Counted from the stretch's first letter, positions 21,963-33,731 are shown. The stretch is DNA of 45,842 bases from Kosakonia sacchari (GCA_900109485.1 FOAY01000023.1:1-45842), one strand, 5' to 3'. Made by a program: numbers and translations. The notes: generated by a model from the sequence alone, not told the origin.

Positions 21963-21970
21963 CTACACTA
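21963..21970 (+). promoter_or_regulatory. Candidate sigmaS -10 before the small exported protein
   Basis: CTACACTA resembles the RpoS -10 (CTACACTT). It is 62 bases upstream of the ATG at 22033; a TTGACT lies further upstream but is too distant for a sigma70 -35. Confidence 0.35.
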
Positions 21971-22032
21971 GCATTACGGGCAGAAAAACGGCCCAGCAAA
22001 TAATGTTCGTATTACAGAAAGAGAACTCACTT

Positions 22033-22248
22033 ATGAAAACAATCAAAACTGCCGCAGCTGCCGTGGTGCTTTCTGCACTCTCTTTTGGCGTCTTCGCGGC
22101 TCAGCCTGCCACTTCAGCCAGCCAGAGCAACACGAATATCACTAACATCGAAGCGGGCTCCAATATGGTGCCAGTTGCACAATCTACTCACGGAAGCAAC
22201 GATCAGGCGTTTGATGCGCATACGCTGGTTGCCGGTGAATGGAATTAA
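22033..22248 (+). CDS. Small exported protein of unknown function (71 aa)
   Basis: The first 23 or so residues form a signal peptide (MKTIKTAAAAVVLSALSFGVFA, cut after FAA or AFA) like that of the BhsA/McbA/YhcN group. The mature part of about 48 residues is rich in Ser, Asn and Thr and lacks the DUF1471 fold of that group, so it may be only a signal-peptide resemblance. It has no Cys. Its start follows GAGA...CTTATG with a modest ribosome-binding site, and a hairpin terminator follows. I cannot assign a function; it is transcribed alone with a sigmaS-like promoter, so a stress role is a guess. Confidence 0.75.
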   Translation: MKTIKTAAAAVVLSALSFGVFAAQPATSASQSNTNITNIEAGSNMVPVAQSTHGSNDQAFDAHTLVAGEWN

Positions 22249-22277
22249 GTAGATTCTTAGTTAATTCATTAACTTTG

Positions 22278-22306
22278 AAAAACCGGAGAGTGTAGTACCG
22301 GTTTTT
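22278..22306 (+). terminator. Terminator after the small exported protein
   Basis: AAAAACCGG/CCGGTTTTT, a 9-bp stem with an 11-base loop and a built-in T-tract. Confidence 0.8.
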
Positions 22307-22411
22307 GTATTTATCCTCTAATGTAAAGTTAGTGCTCTGTATTTTATTAAACATTGACGAAAACTGACGGTGATATTTAAAAGAGCCGCAGTTGTTAAAT
22401 AGGTTGTCTGT

Positions 22412-23857
22412 TTAACTCCGCAATAAAGATAAAATATTTTCTGCCGACTGGTTTGCCACTTTAAGTACAGCATCCTGCCCCTGTTGTAATATTTGTGCTT
22501 TCACCATCTTGCTGGTCTCCAGTGCGTAATCCGCGTCTTCGATACGGCTTTTTGCCGCCTGTGTAGCCACATTTTGTTGCGCCAGCACTGATTTAGACGA
22601 TTCAAAGCGATTGATAAACGCGCCGTATTGAGAGCGATAGCGACTGACTTTCTCCAGCGCGCTATCGAGTGTTCCCATCGCATCGCCTGCGGTCGCCATC
22701 GAACGAAGATCGGTGTTCAATAACCCCAGCGATTTCAGATCGGCTGGCGTGGTCGGCATCGTGACGGCGCCAACCTCTTCATCAAAATTCGCGCTGGTGA
22801 CCACCTCCCAGGGAAAACTCTGCTTTGGCGGTTCGGCGGGAGTGATTTTTGGCGCAGGCAGGGTGCCCCAGTTCAGGTTACTGGTAAAAGAGCCGCTACC
22901 GACGATCATCACCACCAAATCTTCCGTAACATTATCTATTTTGATACGTTCCAGCCGGTTGGAACCATTACTGCCATCGTTGTAGGCGTTGCCGGGTTCG
23001 TAGCGATCGCCATCACCGCTGTAGCGGATGGTCATGCCGTCGTAATTAAGCGTTGCGCTGCCATCCAGCACCCAACTGGCACCTCCTTCTATCAATAATG
23101 AATCATCATAGGTTGCACCCGCCTCAAAGCCGTTGGCCTCGGTCAGTACGCGGCTGGTCGCTTTTGCCGCGTCGGTAATACCGCGACTTTTCCATGTGTA
23201 ATCCGGATCGGTACCAGTGATCGGCGTACCGGCAAGGTGCTTGCCATCGCGCGTGAAGAGCTGGATGTCATCGTCAAGCCCCAATGAATCAATGGTGAGG
23301 GTGATATCCTTCGCCCCTGCGGGAATATATGCCAGTGAGACAATTCCCGAGCTGAATGTGTAATTCGTTCCCGCGACGGGAAATTTTGTGTCCAGCGGCG
23401 GAACATTACCGATTAACTCTGGCGGCAGATCCGGGGCATCGGTGGCCAGCGGGTAGCGACCAAAAATCTCTGTGTTTTCTGAAATGTACTGAATATTGTC
23501 AAGAATTTCTTGATATTCAGCATGCAAACTTTCCCGGTCACTTACCGACAACGTACTGTTACCGGACTGGATGGCCAGGCTTTTCGCGCGGATCAACAAT
23601 TCACCAACGGTACTCAGGCTGCTTTCGGCGGTTTGCGCCATACTCATGGCATCGTCAAGCCCGCGTGAAATCACAGTATCCGAATTAACATTGGCGCGCA
23701 TGCGGTTAACAATCGCCTGGCCTGCCACGTCGTCTTTCGCACCGTTGATGCGCAATCCAGACGATAATCGCGCAATAGATTCCTGTAATGCTGATGTCGT
23801 TTTCTGGCGGGTGGACAGATTGAGACCGACCATTTCATTGTAATTAATCGTCTGCAT
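22412..23857 (-). CDS. Orphan flagellin with large central insertion
   Basis: A 481-residue flagellin. The N-terminal D0/D1 part (about 1-134) has the signature ARLSSGLRINGAKDDVAGQAI and an AIQSGNSTLS stretch. The C-terminal D1/D0 part (about 376-481) has INRFESSKSVLAQQNVATQAAKSRIEDADYA and ends LSLLRS. Between them lies about 240 residues of beta-rich, Asp/Gly/Thr-rich sequence I cannot assign to D2/D3 of known FliC. No HExxH protease motif is present, so it is not a flagellinolysin. No other flagellar gene is adjacent. A sigma28-like promoter precedes it, implying expression with the flagellar regulon. It could be a phase- or surface-variant filament subunit. The ribosome-binding site is weak. 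Confidence 0.9.
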   Translation of the reverse strand: MQTINYNEMVGLNLSTRQKTTSALQESIARLSSGLRINGAKDDVAGQAIVNRMRANVNSDTVISRGLDDAMSMAQTAESSLSTVGELLIRAKSLAIQSGNSTLSVSDRESLHAEYQEILDNIQYISENTEIFGRYPLATDAPDLPPELIGNVPPLDTKFPVAGTNYTFSSGIVSLAYIPAGAKDITLTIDSLGLDDDIQLFTRDGKHLAGTPITGTDPDYTWKSRGITDAAKATSRVLTEANGFEAGATYDDSLLIEGGASWVLDGSATLNYDGMTIRYSGDGDRYEPGNAYNDGSNGSNRLERIKIDNVTEDLVVMIVGSGSFTSNLNWGTLPAPKITPAEPPKQSFPWEVVTSANFDEEVGAVTMPTTPADLKSLGLLNTDLRSMATAGDAMGTLDSALEKVSRYRSQYGAFINRFESSKSVLAQQNVATQAAKSRIEDADYALETSKMVKAQILQQGQDAVLKVANQSAENILSLLRS

Positions 23858-23893
23858 CGCTGAGCTAATTCATTCGCGTTTCTAATGAATCAT

Positions 23894-23921
23894 TCATCGG
23901 CAGTGAAGGCAGGTAACTTTA
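23894..23921 (-). promoter_or_regulatory. Sigma28 (FliA) promoter of the orphan flagellin
   Basis: Minus strand TAAAGTTA-N12-GCCGATGA against the consensus TAAAGTTT-N11-GCCGATAA. Both boxes have one mismatch and the spacer is one base long. The start of transcription would lie about 30 bases before the flagellin ATG. Confidence 0.6.
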
Positions 23922-24062
23922 AGGTAAATTTATCAGTCGGCTTAATATGCATGCATCCGATTGAAAGTGAAGGAAGTTATCTGCAGGGGGTTACAAAGAG
24001 GGGGTTTATCCCTATCCTGATGCCGATTAAGCCAGGCAAAAACCACAACAACCGGAGGAGCG

Positions 24063-24284
24063 ATGGGAAATTCCAAAGATGAGGCATTATACGAGGAGAT
24101 GTGCCGGGTGGTAGGGAAGGTGGTGCTCGAGATGCGCGATCTGGGGCAGGAACCAAAGCATATCGTCATTGCTGGCGTGGTCAGAACGATGCTGGCAAAT
24201 AAGCGAGTCACGCGTTCTGCATTAACGCAGGAAGCAATGGAAACAGTGATCCGCGCGCTGAGTATCAATCCTGATAAACAATGA
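24063..24284 (+). CDS. fumD: Fumarase D (FumD/YdhZ family)
   Basis: A 73-residue protein closely resembling E. coli FumD (YdhZ): EMCRVVGKVVLEMRDLGQEP, KHIVIAGVVRTMLANKR and the C-terminal AMETVI are shared. FumD is assigned fumarase activity in E. coli, though such a small protein is an unusual catalyst. The ribosome-binding site GGAGGAG is very strong. In E. coli the gene is near pykF; here it sits between the orphan flagellin and a glycosyltransferase, with its own terminator. It is either relocated or a second copy. Confidence 0.85.
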   Translation: MGNSKDEALYEEMCRVVGKVVLEMRDLGQEPKHIVIAGVVRTMLANKRVTRSALTQEAMETVIRALSINPDKQ

Positions 24285-24286
24285 AG

Positions 24287-24311
24287 AAAGGCACGCTTGC
24301 GCGTGCCTTTT
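24287..24311 (+). terminator. Terminator of fumD
   Basis: AAAGGCACGC-TTGC-GCGTGCCTTT, a perfect 10-bp stem with a T-tract, starting 3 bases after the stop. Confidence 0.93.
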
Positions 24312-24349
24312 GTGAGTGCGAGTTTGTCCTTCAAAGCAGCCTGGCGCCG

Positions 24350-24472
24350 TCAGCGCCGCTTTTTATGACGACCCGGTAAACTTCTTGCTGACTTTATGCT
24401 GCGGTGTTTATAAAAAGAAAAAATAATGATCGCAAGGAGCGCGATAATGATAACGGGATAAACGATTGCCAT
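24350..24472 (-). CDS. Possible 40-residue single-span membrane protein
   Basis: A short ORF with an ATG at 24472 encodes MAIVYPVIIIALLAIIIFS, a strongly hydrophobic span of about 20 residues, followed by a basic tail of about 21 residues rich in Lys, Arg and Ser (ending HKKRR). That is the layout of known small enterobacterial inner-membrane proteins. The ribosome-binding site is not convincing, and a GGCGC hairpin overlaps its 3' end. It is too short for statistics; treat as a candidate. Confidence 0.4.
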   Translation of the reverse strand: MAIVYPVIIIALLAIIIFSFYKHRSIKSARSLPGRHKKRR

Positions 24473-24789
24473 GCTTTATCATTGAGTTAGATGTTAATGG
24501 GAAGCCAACTAGACTGCCAGTGGTACTGCTGTGTCAAGATGGCCACTAAAAATCAGATTAAACGCATACTATGCGATTAATTTTGAAACATTTTTTCACA
24601 ATAACAATCATCACTGCCAGTTATGAATATCCTGTTTTCAGGCGTGCAGAGCTTCCACGCTGGAGTGAATAAAAAGCACACACTTGCTGTTATATCCCGG
24701 AAATTCCATTTTGTACGTTTTTTTCTGCGGAATGCGGAAATCGTGGTGAACGGTTACCGCTGGTGCGATAGGTATCGGAGCTAACTTGC
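24473..24789. other. AT-rich gap, no gene seen
   Basis: About 320 bases lacking any credible ORF on either strand and any motif I can name. It may hold the promoter of the candidate small ORF at 24350-24472. Confidence 0.5.
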
Positions 24790-24821
24790 TGAATTGTCAG
24801 CTGCTGTGAACTGACAATTCA
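24790..24821. repeat. Inverted repeat past the glycosyltransferase stop
   Basis: TGAATTGTCAG/CTGACAATTCA, a perfect 11-bp stem with a 10-base loop, 14 bases past the glycosyltransferase end. It has no T-tract on either strand. It may be a weak terminator or a protein site. Confidence 0.55.
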
Positions 24822-24834
24822 GGAGGAAAATGCT

Positions 24835-25977
24835 TTAACTCAATCGGGCGGGATCAATTTCCGCCATGATTAAACTGGCAATATCCTGCTGTTGATGCAC
24901 CTTTCCACATTTGATGATGATCTGCCTTGCGTTTTCATATCCCGGCGCCCAAAGCTGATTGTTGAGCCGTACATCTTTGTAGATAGCAATGAGCGGTTTC
25001 TGCCAGGCTGCCGCCATATGCACTATCGAGGTATCGGGCGAGATAATCAGATCGGCTTGCGCAATAAGAGCCATTGCATGATGCAGGGTTTTAAAGGGAT
25101 TTATGACGACTCTGTCGGGGAGTGGCAGGCGGATCTCTTTGCGGTGATCGAGCAGAATAATATTGACCGCAGGATAAGCGATCTGTAACTGTTCAATAAT
25201 TGCCGCGAGCTGCGCCTGGGATAAGCAACGATCCTCATTACCGGCAAAGATATTAATGATAATATTGCGGCCTTCGATGGCTGTCAGGAATTGTTGCGTC
25301 TCAGCGTAAATATCCTGCGGGATATGCAGGTCATAAGTTTCCAGTTGTTTTTTATCTAACTGCATGCAGTCAGCGATGCAGGAAAAGGTTTTGCTGACAT
25401 GCCAGTTTGCACAATCAAAATCAAAGGATTTCGTATAATGGTTAATAGAGGGCCATTTATTAAATCCTAACACCGCCTTGGCATTTATTTGTTTCAATAA
25501 CAACAACCGATGCACAGGGATATCAAAAAGGGAGGGGTCGATAACAATATCGTATTTATTATTGGCTAACTCAGTAATCACAGAACGGGGGACATTATGG
25601 GTGAATTTTTTGAGGTAGCAGGCAGAAGTGACATCCTCTGCTTCGTAGATGTGGCGAATACGGGGGTTATAGCGCATTACCTGGCTGTTTGATTTCGTCA
25701 GCAGAAAATCAACGATATATCCTGATTCGTGCAGACATTTAACCAGTGCGGAATCGACGACGACATCGCCAATTGCCCCTTCGTTGCGCATCAACAGAAC
25801 TTTTCTCGCGGAGATTAAATTCAGTTCGCTTCGGGCTGGACTGTCCCATAGCATTTTCGCGATATAAACGCGTAACAGAGTACGAATTTTTTTTATAAAG
25901 TAATTGCGGCGTCTATTGAGTGCTCTTATTTTTTTAAATTTGCCGACAGGCATTTCTATCGCTGTGTGTTGCATCAT
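24835..25977 (-). CDS. Glycosyltransferase family 9 (heptosyltransferase-like)
   Basis: A 380-residue GT-B fold enzyme. The N-terminal acceptor motif LLMRNEGAIGDVVVDSAL (near 61-78) and the C-terminal donor-binding SPDTSIVHMAAAWQKPLIAIY are diagnostic of the ADP-heptose:LPS heptosyltransferase family (WaaC/WaaF/WaaQ). A basic N-terminal extension of about 55 residues precedes the domain. The gene looks AT-rich against its neighbours, suggesting acquisition. Its acceptor is unknown: LPS core, capsule or a protein. It is not in a waa cluster. Two adjacent ATGs make the start uncertain by one codon. Confidence 0.85.
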   Translation of the reverse strand: MMQHTAIEMPVGKFKKIRALNRRRNYFIKKIRTLLRVYIAKMLWDSPARSELNLISARKVLLMRNEGAIGDVVVDSALVKCLHESGYIVDFLLTKSNSQVMRYNPRIRHIYEAEDVTSACYLKKFTHNVPRSVITELANNKYDIVIDPSLFDIPVHRLLLLKQINAKAVLGFNKWPSINHYTKSFDFDCANWHVSKTFSCIADCMQLDKKQLETYDLHIPQDIYAETQQFLTAIEGRNIIINIFAGNEDRCLSQAQLAAIIEQLQIAYPAVNIILLDHRKEIRLPLPDRVVINPFKTLHHAMALIAQADLIISPDTSIVHMAAAWQKPLIAIYKDVRLNNQLWAPGYENARQIIIKCGKVHQQQDIASLIMAEIDPARLS

Positions 25978-26476
25978 GATTACTTTTTTCCTTATTCACA
26001 ATAAACACTCCCGTCATTTGTTCTAAAATGAGAGCGCAAGACGGTAAAAATGGTTCAGTCAGGTTTTTACTTATTCCAGTAAAACAATGGATATTCTTTG
26101 GATATTCTTTCGCTTGATTTCATCATGTGAAATTGAGGACATGATGGATGAAATGTGAATTCGTTATATTTTTTGCGATAGCGCATATAAAACGGCTGAG
26201 TGGTATAATTGCCCGTATTACGCGAACGTCATTGAAGGCGAATTTATTGTTGTTATCGCGCCATGATGGCGTGGCTGGCATGAGCCCTGCGATGTACGCC
26301 AGGAATATGATTCTGTTCACGCTTTTATGTCGCCACGATGCCGTGTACTATTGTGGGGCGTTATCAGCAGGTGGGGATGGGCACAGTCAGTTTTTCTTCT
26401 GGTGTGCACAGTTTGCAGAGTGAAGCAAATAAACATTCTTAACGTGCTGATATAAATACATTATTTAATTTTGTAT
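25978..26476. other. Long intergenic region upstream of thrS
   Basis: About 500 AT-rich bases. Its only distinct items are a TGGTATAAT extended -10 at 26201-26209 and the distal part of the thrS leader. An ORF at 26148-26423 has no family resemblance and no ribosome-binding site; I do not call it. Confidence 0.55.
26201..26209 (+). promoter_or_regulatory. Extended -10 promoter candidate of thrS
   Basis: TGGTATAAT is an exact extended -10. Its leader would be about 300 bases; in E. coli the thrS leader is shorter (about 160), so a second promoter nearer the gene is possible. Confidence 0.5.
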
Positions 26477-26518
26477 GTGCTCTTTCGTGTGGGGCACCAC
26501 TGCAAATAAGGAAATGAA
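26477..26518 (+). promoter_or_regulatory. tRNA-like translational operator of thrS
   Basis: The leader reads GTGC-TCTTTCGTGTGGG-GCAC: a hairpin with a CGU triplet in its loop, mimicking the tRNA-Thr anticodon arm. It is followed by ACTGCAAATAAGG, which holds the ribosome-binding site. It closely resembles the E. coli thrS operator, where ThrRS binds its own mRNA and blocks translation. Confidence 0.75.
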
Positions 26519-28447
26519 ATGCCTGTAATTACTCTTCCTGATGGCAGCCAACGCCATTACGACCACGCCGTAAGCCCTATGGATGTTGCACTGGATATCG
26601 GTCCAGGACTGGCGAAAGCCTGTATCGCTGGGCGCGTTAATGGCGAACTGGTTGATGCTTCTGATGTGATCAACAGTGACGCCAACCTCGCCATCATCAC
26701 CGCTAAAGATGACGATGGTCTGGAAATTATCCGTCACTCCTGTGCGCACCTGTTAGGCCATGCAATCAAGCAATTGTGGCCGAATACCAAAATGGCGATT
26801 GGCCCGGTTATTGATAACGGCTTCTATTATGACGTTGATCTTGACCACACCCTGACCCAGGAAGACATCGACGCGCTCGAAAAGCGTATGCATGAGCTCG
26901 CCGAAACCAACTACGACGTCATCAAGAAAAAAGTGAGCTGGCAGGAAGCGCGCGAGACATTTGTCAAACGCGGCGAAAACTATAAAGTCTCCATCCTTGA
27001 TGAAAATATTGCGCATGATGACAAGCCGGGCTTGTATCATCATCAAGAATACATCGACATGTGCCGTGGTCCGCACGTGCCGAATATGCGTTTCTGCCAT
27101 CACTTCAAACTGATGAAAACAGCAGGGGCTTACTGGCGCGGCGACAGCAACAACAAGATGTTGCAGCGTATCTACGGCACCGCGTGGGCAGATAAAAAAG
27201 CGCTGAATGCCTATCTGCAACGCCTGGAAGAAGCGGCAAAACGCGATCACCGTAAAATCGGTAAGCAACTTGACCTGTATCATATGCAGGAAGAAGCGCC
27301 GGGTATGGTTTTCTGGCATAACGATGGCTGGACTATCTTCCGTGAACTGGAAACTTTTGTTCGCTCTAAGCTGAAAGAGTACCAATACCAGGAAGTGAAA
27401 GGCCCGTTCATGATGGACCGTGTGCTGTGGGAAAAAACCGGCCACTGGGACAACTACAAAGATGCGATGTTTACGACGTCTTCCGAGAACCGTGAATACT
27501 GCATCAAGCCGATGAACTGCCCGGGTCACGTACAGATTTTCAACCAGGGCTTAAAATCCTACCGCGATCTGCCGCTGCGTATGGCTGAGTTCGGTAGCTG
27601 CCATCGCAATGAGCCGTCAGGCGCGCTGCATGGGTTGATGCGCGTACGTGGCTTCACTCAGGATGACGCCCATATCTTCTGTACGGAAGAGCAGGTGCGT
27701 GATGAAGTGAACGCATGTATTCGTTTAGTCTACGATATGTACAGCACCTTCGGTTTTGAGAAAATCGTCGTCAAACTCTCTACTCGCCCGGAAAAACGTA
27801 TCGGTAGCGATGAGATGTGGGATCGTGCTGAGGCGGATCTGGCAGTTGCGCTGGAAGAGAACAATATCCCGTTTGAATTCCAACTGGGTGAAGGCGCATT
27901 CTACGGTCCGAAAATTGAATTTACCTTATATGACTGCCTCGATCGTGCATGGCAGTGCGGTACAGTACAGCTTGATTTCTCGCTGCCGGCTCGTCTGAAC
28001 GCCTCTTATGTAGGCGAAAGCAACGAACGTCAGGTTCCGGTGATGATTCACCGCGCGATTCTCGGTTCTCTGGAGCGCTTTATCGGCATCCTGACTGAAG
28101 AGTTCGCTGGCTTCTTCCCGACCTGGCTGGCGCCGGTGCAGGTAGTGGTCATGAATATCACTGATTCACAGTCTGAATACGTTAACGAATTGACGCGTAA
28201 ACTGCAAAATGCGGGCATTCGTGTAAAAGCAGACTTGAGAAACGAGAAGATAGGCTTTAAAATCCGCGAGCACACTTTACGTCGCGTCCCTTATATGCTG
28301 GTTTGCGGTGACAAAGAGGTTGAGGCCGGCAAAGTTGCCGTGCGTACCCGCCGTGGTAAAGACCTGGGGAGCCTGGACGTAAATGATGTTATCGAGCAGC
28401 TGCAGCAAGAGATTCGCAGCCGCAGTCTTCAACAATTGGAGGAATAA
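26519..28447 (+). CDS. thrS: Threonyl-tRNA synthetase ThrS
   Basis: A 642-residue class II aminoacyl-tRNA synthetase, charging tRNA-Thr. The order is an N-terminal TGS domain (1-60), an editing domain with His73 and His77 in [12 protein letters not shown], the catalytic core with zinc ligand Cys334 in PMNCPGHV, and a C-terminal anticodon-binding domain from about 535. Its length equals that of E. coli ThrRS. It is followed by infC after 3 bases, with the infC ribosome-binding site inside the thrS 3' end. Confidence 0.99.
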   Translation: MPVITLPDGSQRHYDHAVSPMDVALDIGPGLAKACIAGRVNGELVDASDVINSDANLAIITAKDDDGLEIIRHSCAHLLGHAIKQLWPNTKMAIGPVIDNGFYYDVDLDHTLTQEDIDALEKRMHELAETNYDVIKKKVSWQEARETFVKRGENYKVSILDENIAHDDKPGLYHHQEYIDMCRGPHVPNMRFCHHFKLMKTAGAYWRGDSNNKMLQRIYGTAWADKKALNAYLQRLEEAAKRDHRKIGKQLDLYHMQEEAPGMVFWHNDGWTIFRELETFVRSKLKEYQYQEVKGPFMMDRVLWEKTGHWDNYKDAMFTTSSENREYCIKPMNCPGHVQIFNQGLKSYRDLPLRMAEFGSCHRNEPSGALHGLMRVRGFTQDDAHIFCTEEQVRDEVNACIRLVYDMYSTFGFEKIVVKLSTRPEKRIGSDEMWDRAEADLAVALEENNIPFEFQLGEGAFYGPKIEFTLYDCLDRAWQCGTVQLDFSLPARLNASYVGESNERQVPVMIHRAILGSLERFIGILTEEFAGFFPTWLAPVQVVVMNITDSQSEYVNELTRKLQNAGIRVKADLRNEKIGFKIREHTLRRVPYMLVCGDKEVEAGKVAVRTRRGKDLGSLDVNDVIEQLQQEIRSRSLQQLEE

Positions 28448-29283
<836 letters not shown>

Positions 29284-29309
29284 GTCGTTAACCTTTTAAC
29301 TTTTTTTAA

Positions 29310-29690
<381 letters not shown>

Positions 29691-29702
29691 GCCAGTTTAA
29701 GA

Positions 29703-29726
29703 GAGGGAGCCTGGCTCCCTCTTTTG
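29703..29726 (+). terminator. Terminator of the infC-rpmI-rplT operon
   Basis: GAGGGAGCC/GGCTCCCTC followed by TTTT, just after the rplT stop. Confidence 0.9.
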
Positions 29727-29814
29727 CTTTAACATTATCAATACATTGACATTTTGCAGTGATGCGTTTTCAATAGCCCATCACCGCCACTTACCCTGTT
29801 AAGGTAACGCAAGC

Positions 29815-30958
<1,144 letters not shown>

Positions 30959-30972
30959 AGGCAGGCAAAACA

Positions 30973-33360
30973 ATGAAATTCAGTGAACTGTGGTTACGCG
31001 AATGGGTCAATCCTGCCATTGACAGTGAAGCACTGTCAGGGCAGATCACTATGGCCGGCCTGGAAGTGGATGGCGTAGAGCCGGTTGCCGGGGCGTTTCA
31101 TGGTGTTGTGGTCGGTGAAGTAATGGAGTGCGCTCAGCACCCGAACGCTGACAAATTGCGCGTGACGAAAGTCAATGTTGGCGGCGATCGCCTGCTGGAC
31201 ATCGTCTGTGGCGCGCCGAACTGCCGTCTGGGCCTGAAAGTCGCCGTGGCGACAGTGGGTGCGGTACTGCCTGGTGACTTCAAAATCAAAGCGGCGAAAC
31301 TGCGCGGCGAACCGTCGGAAGGTATGCTGTGCTCCTTCTCCGAGCTCGGTATTTCTGACGATCACAACGGCATTATCGAACTGCCGGCAGATGCGCCGAT
31401 CGGCACCGATATCCGTGAATACCTGAAGCTTGATGATAATACTATTGAGATTAGCGTCACGCCGAACCGTGCGGATTGCTTAGGGATCATTGGTGTTGCA
31501 CGCGATGTGGCGGTGCTGAACCAGTCTCCGCTGACTGCGCCGGAAATTTCGCCGGTCGCCGCGACAATTACCGACACGCTGCCGATCGCAGTGGAAGCCG
31601 CAGATGCCTGCCCGCGCTACCTCGGACGCGTGGTGAAGGGAATCAATGTTAAAGCGCCAACTCCGCTGTGGATGAAAGAGAAGCTGCGTCGCTGCGGTAT
31701 TCGTTCAATCGATGCGGTTGTGGACGTGACCAACTACGTTCTGCTGGAACTGGGCCAGCCGATGCACGCGTTTGACCGCGATCGCCTGGAAGGCGGCATC
31801 GTGGTGCGCATGGCAAAAGAGGGCGAAACCCTGATACTGCTGGACGGCAGCGAAGCGAAACTGAATGCGGACACGCTGGTGATTGCCGACCATAACAAAG
31901 CGCTGGCGATGGGCGGTATCTTTGGCGGTGAACACTCTGGCGTGAACAGCGAAACTCAGAACGTACTACTGGAATGCGCTTTCTTCAATCCGCTCTCTAT
32001 TACCGGTCGTGCTCGCCGTCATGGCCTGCACACTGATGCTTCACACCGTTATGAGCGCGGTGTTGACCCACAACTGCAGTACAAAGCCATGGAGCGTGCA
32101 ACTCGCCTGTTGCTGGATATCTGCGGCGGCGAAGCGGGTCCGATCATTGATGTCACGAACGAAGCTACGTTGCCGAAACGTGCGACCATTCGTCTGCGCC
32201 GCAGTAAGCTGGATCGCCTGATTGGTCATCATATTGCCGATGAGCAGGTCAGTGATATCCTCAAGCGCCTTGGTTGCGAAGTCACTGAAGGCCAGGATGA
32301 ATGGCTGGCGGTCGCGCCGAGCTGGCGTTTCGATATGGAAATCGAAGAAGATCTGGTGGAAGAAGTGGCGCGTATTTACGGCTACAACAACATTCCGGAT
32401 GCGCCGGTTCAGGCTGGTCTGGTCATGGGCGAACACCGTGAAGCGGCTCTGTCGCTGAAGCGCGTGAAAACCATGCTCAACGACAAAGGCTACCAGGAAG
32501 TGATCACCTACAGTTTCGTTGATCCGAAATTGCAGCAACTGATCCACCCGGGTGAAGAAGCGCTGATTCTGCCAAGCCCGATCTCCAGCGAAATGTCGGC
32601 AATGCGTCTGTCACTGTGGACTGGTTTGTTGGGCACTATCGTTTATAACCAGAATCGCCAGCAGAGCCGCGTGCGTATTTTTGAAACGGGTCTGCGCTTT
32701 GTCCCTGATACCCAGGCAAATCTTGGTATTCGTCAGGATGTCATGCTGGCGGGCGCCATTTGCGGCAACCGTTATGAAGAACATTGGGATTTGGCGAAAG
32801 GCAGCGTGGATTTCTTCGACCTGAAAGGCGATCTGGAATCCATTCTGGAGCTGACGGGCAAATTATCCGCCATTGAATTTCGCGCAGAAACGAATCCGGC
32901 GCTCCATCCGGGACAATCTGCAGCGATTTATCTGAAAGATAAACGTATTGGTTTTATTGGTGTTGTGCATCCGGAACTGGAACGTAAGCTTGATCTGAAC
33001 GGTCGCACTCTGGTGTTTGAACTGGAGTGGAATGCGCTTGCAGACCGCGTGGTTCCTCAGGCTCAGGAGATTTCACGCTTCCCGGCGAACCGTCGTGATA
33101 TCGCGGTTGTTGTGGCTGAAAATGTGCCCGCAGCAGATGTTTTGGCCGAGTGTAAGAAAGTTGGCGTAAATCAGGTAGTTGGCGTAAACTTATTTGACGT
33201 GTACCGCGGTAAGGGCGTAGCGGAGGGGTATAAGAGCCTTGCCATTAGCCTGATCCTTCAGGATACCAGCCGTACACTCGAAGAAGAGGAGATTGCCGCT
33301 ACCGTTGCCAGATGTGTAGAGGCATTAAAAGAGCGATTCCAGGCATCATTGAGGGATTGA
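30973..33360 (+). CDS. pheT: Phenylalanyl-tRNA synthetase beta subunit
   Basis: A 795-residue beta subunit of PheRS. It has an N-terminal tRNA-binding OB-like domain (near 40-150, with [13 protein letters not shown]), the B3/B4 editing region that hydrolyses Tyr-tRNA-Phe, the B5 and catalytic-like domains, and a C-terminal anticodon-binding FDX-ACB domain. It follows pheS after 14 bases and ends 4 bases before ihfA, so all three form one attenuated operon. Confidence 0.98.
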   Translation: MKFSELWLREWVNPAIDSEALSGQITMAGLEVDGVEPVAGAFHGVVVGEVMECAQHPNADKLRVTKVNVGGDRLLDIVCGAPNCRLGLKVAVATVGAVLPGDFKIKAAKLRGEPSEGMLCSFSELGISDDHNGIIELPADAPIGTDIREYLKLDDNTIEISVTPNRADCLGIIGVARDVAVLNQSPLTAPEISPVAATITDTLPIAVEAADACPRYLGRVVKGINVKAPTPLWMKEKLRRCGIRSIDAVVDVTNYVLLELGQPMHAFDRDRLEGGIVVRMAKEGETLILLDGSEAKLNADTLVIADHNKALAMGGIFGGEHSGVNSETQNVLLECAFFNPLSITGRARRHGLHTDASHRYERGVDPQLQYKAMERATRLLLDICGGEAGPIIDVTNEATLPKRATIRLRRSKLDRLIGHHIADEQVSDILKRLGCEVTEGQDEWLAVAPSWRFDMEIEEDLVEEVARIYGYNNIPDAPVQAGLVMGEHREAALSLKRVKTMLNDKGYQEVITYSFVDPKLQQLIHPGEEALILPSPISSEMSAMRLSLWTGLLGTIVYNQNRQQSRVRIFETGLRFVPDTQANLGIRQDVMLAGAICGNRYEEHWDLAKGSVDFFDLKGDLESILELTGKLSAIEFRAETNPALHPGQSAAIYLKDKRIGFIGVVHPELERKLDLNGRTLVFELEWNALADRVVPQAQEISRFPANRRDIAVVVAENVPAADVLAECKKVGVNQVVGVNLFDVYRGKGVAEGYKSLAISLILQDTSRTLEEEEIAATVARCVEALKERFQASLRD

Positions 33361-33364
33361 ACCT

Positions 33365-33664
33365 ATGGCGCTTACAAAAGCTGAAATGTCAGAATATCTG
33401 TTTGATAAGCTCGGGCTTAGCAAGCGGGACGCAAAAGAGCTGGTAGAGCTGTTTTTCGAAGAGATCCGTCGTGCTCTGGAAAACGGTGAGCAGGTAAAAC
33501 TCTCCGGCTTTGGCAATTTCGATTTGCGCGACAAAAATCAACGTCCGGGGCGTAACCCGAAAACGGGCGAAGATATTCCCATTACAGCCCGGCGCGTGGT
33601 GACCTTCAGACCCGGCCAGAAGTTGAAGAGCCGTGTTGAAAACGCTTCGCCCAAAGCTGAATGA
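33365..33664 (+). CDS. ihfA: Integration host factor alpha subunit
   Basis: A 99-residue DNABII protein that forms the IHF heterodimer with IhfB and bends DNA by over 160 degrees. The beta-arm segment [12 protein letters not shown] carries the conserved Pro that intercalates into DNA. The ATG at 33365 is four bases after the pheT stop, so it is co-transcribed with pheST; E. coli also has internal promoters in pheT, which I did not locate. Confidence 0.98.
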   Translation: MALTKAEMSEYLFDKLGLSKRDAKELVELFFEEIRRALENGEQVKLSGFGNFDLRDKNQRPGRNPKTGEDIPITARRVVTFRPGQKLKSRVENASPKAE

Positions 33665-33676
33665 TATGAACTAACT

Positions 33677-33703
33677 AAAAAGGCCGCGCTGCGGCCTTTT
33701 TTC
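33677..33703 (+). terminator. Terminator of pheST-ihfA
   Basis: AAAAAGGCCGC-GCT-GCGGCCTTTTTT, a strong stem with A and T tracts on both flanks. Confidence 0.92.
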
Positions 33704-33731
33704 TTTTCAGCGCCCGGCATCAATCATAAAA

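Noticed and set aside
24343-24363. GGCGC hairpin with T-tract as a second fumD terminator
   Set aside because: The strong terminator at 24287-24311 already ends fumD; the hairpin overlaps the candidate small ORF and may be coincidental.
26148-26423. 91-codon + strand ORF in the thrS leader
   Set aside because: No ribosome-binding site, no family resemblance, and lies over the thrS promoter and leader.
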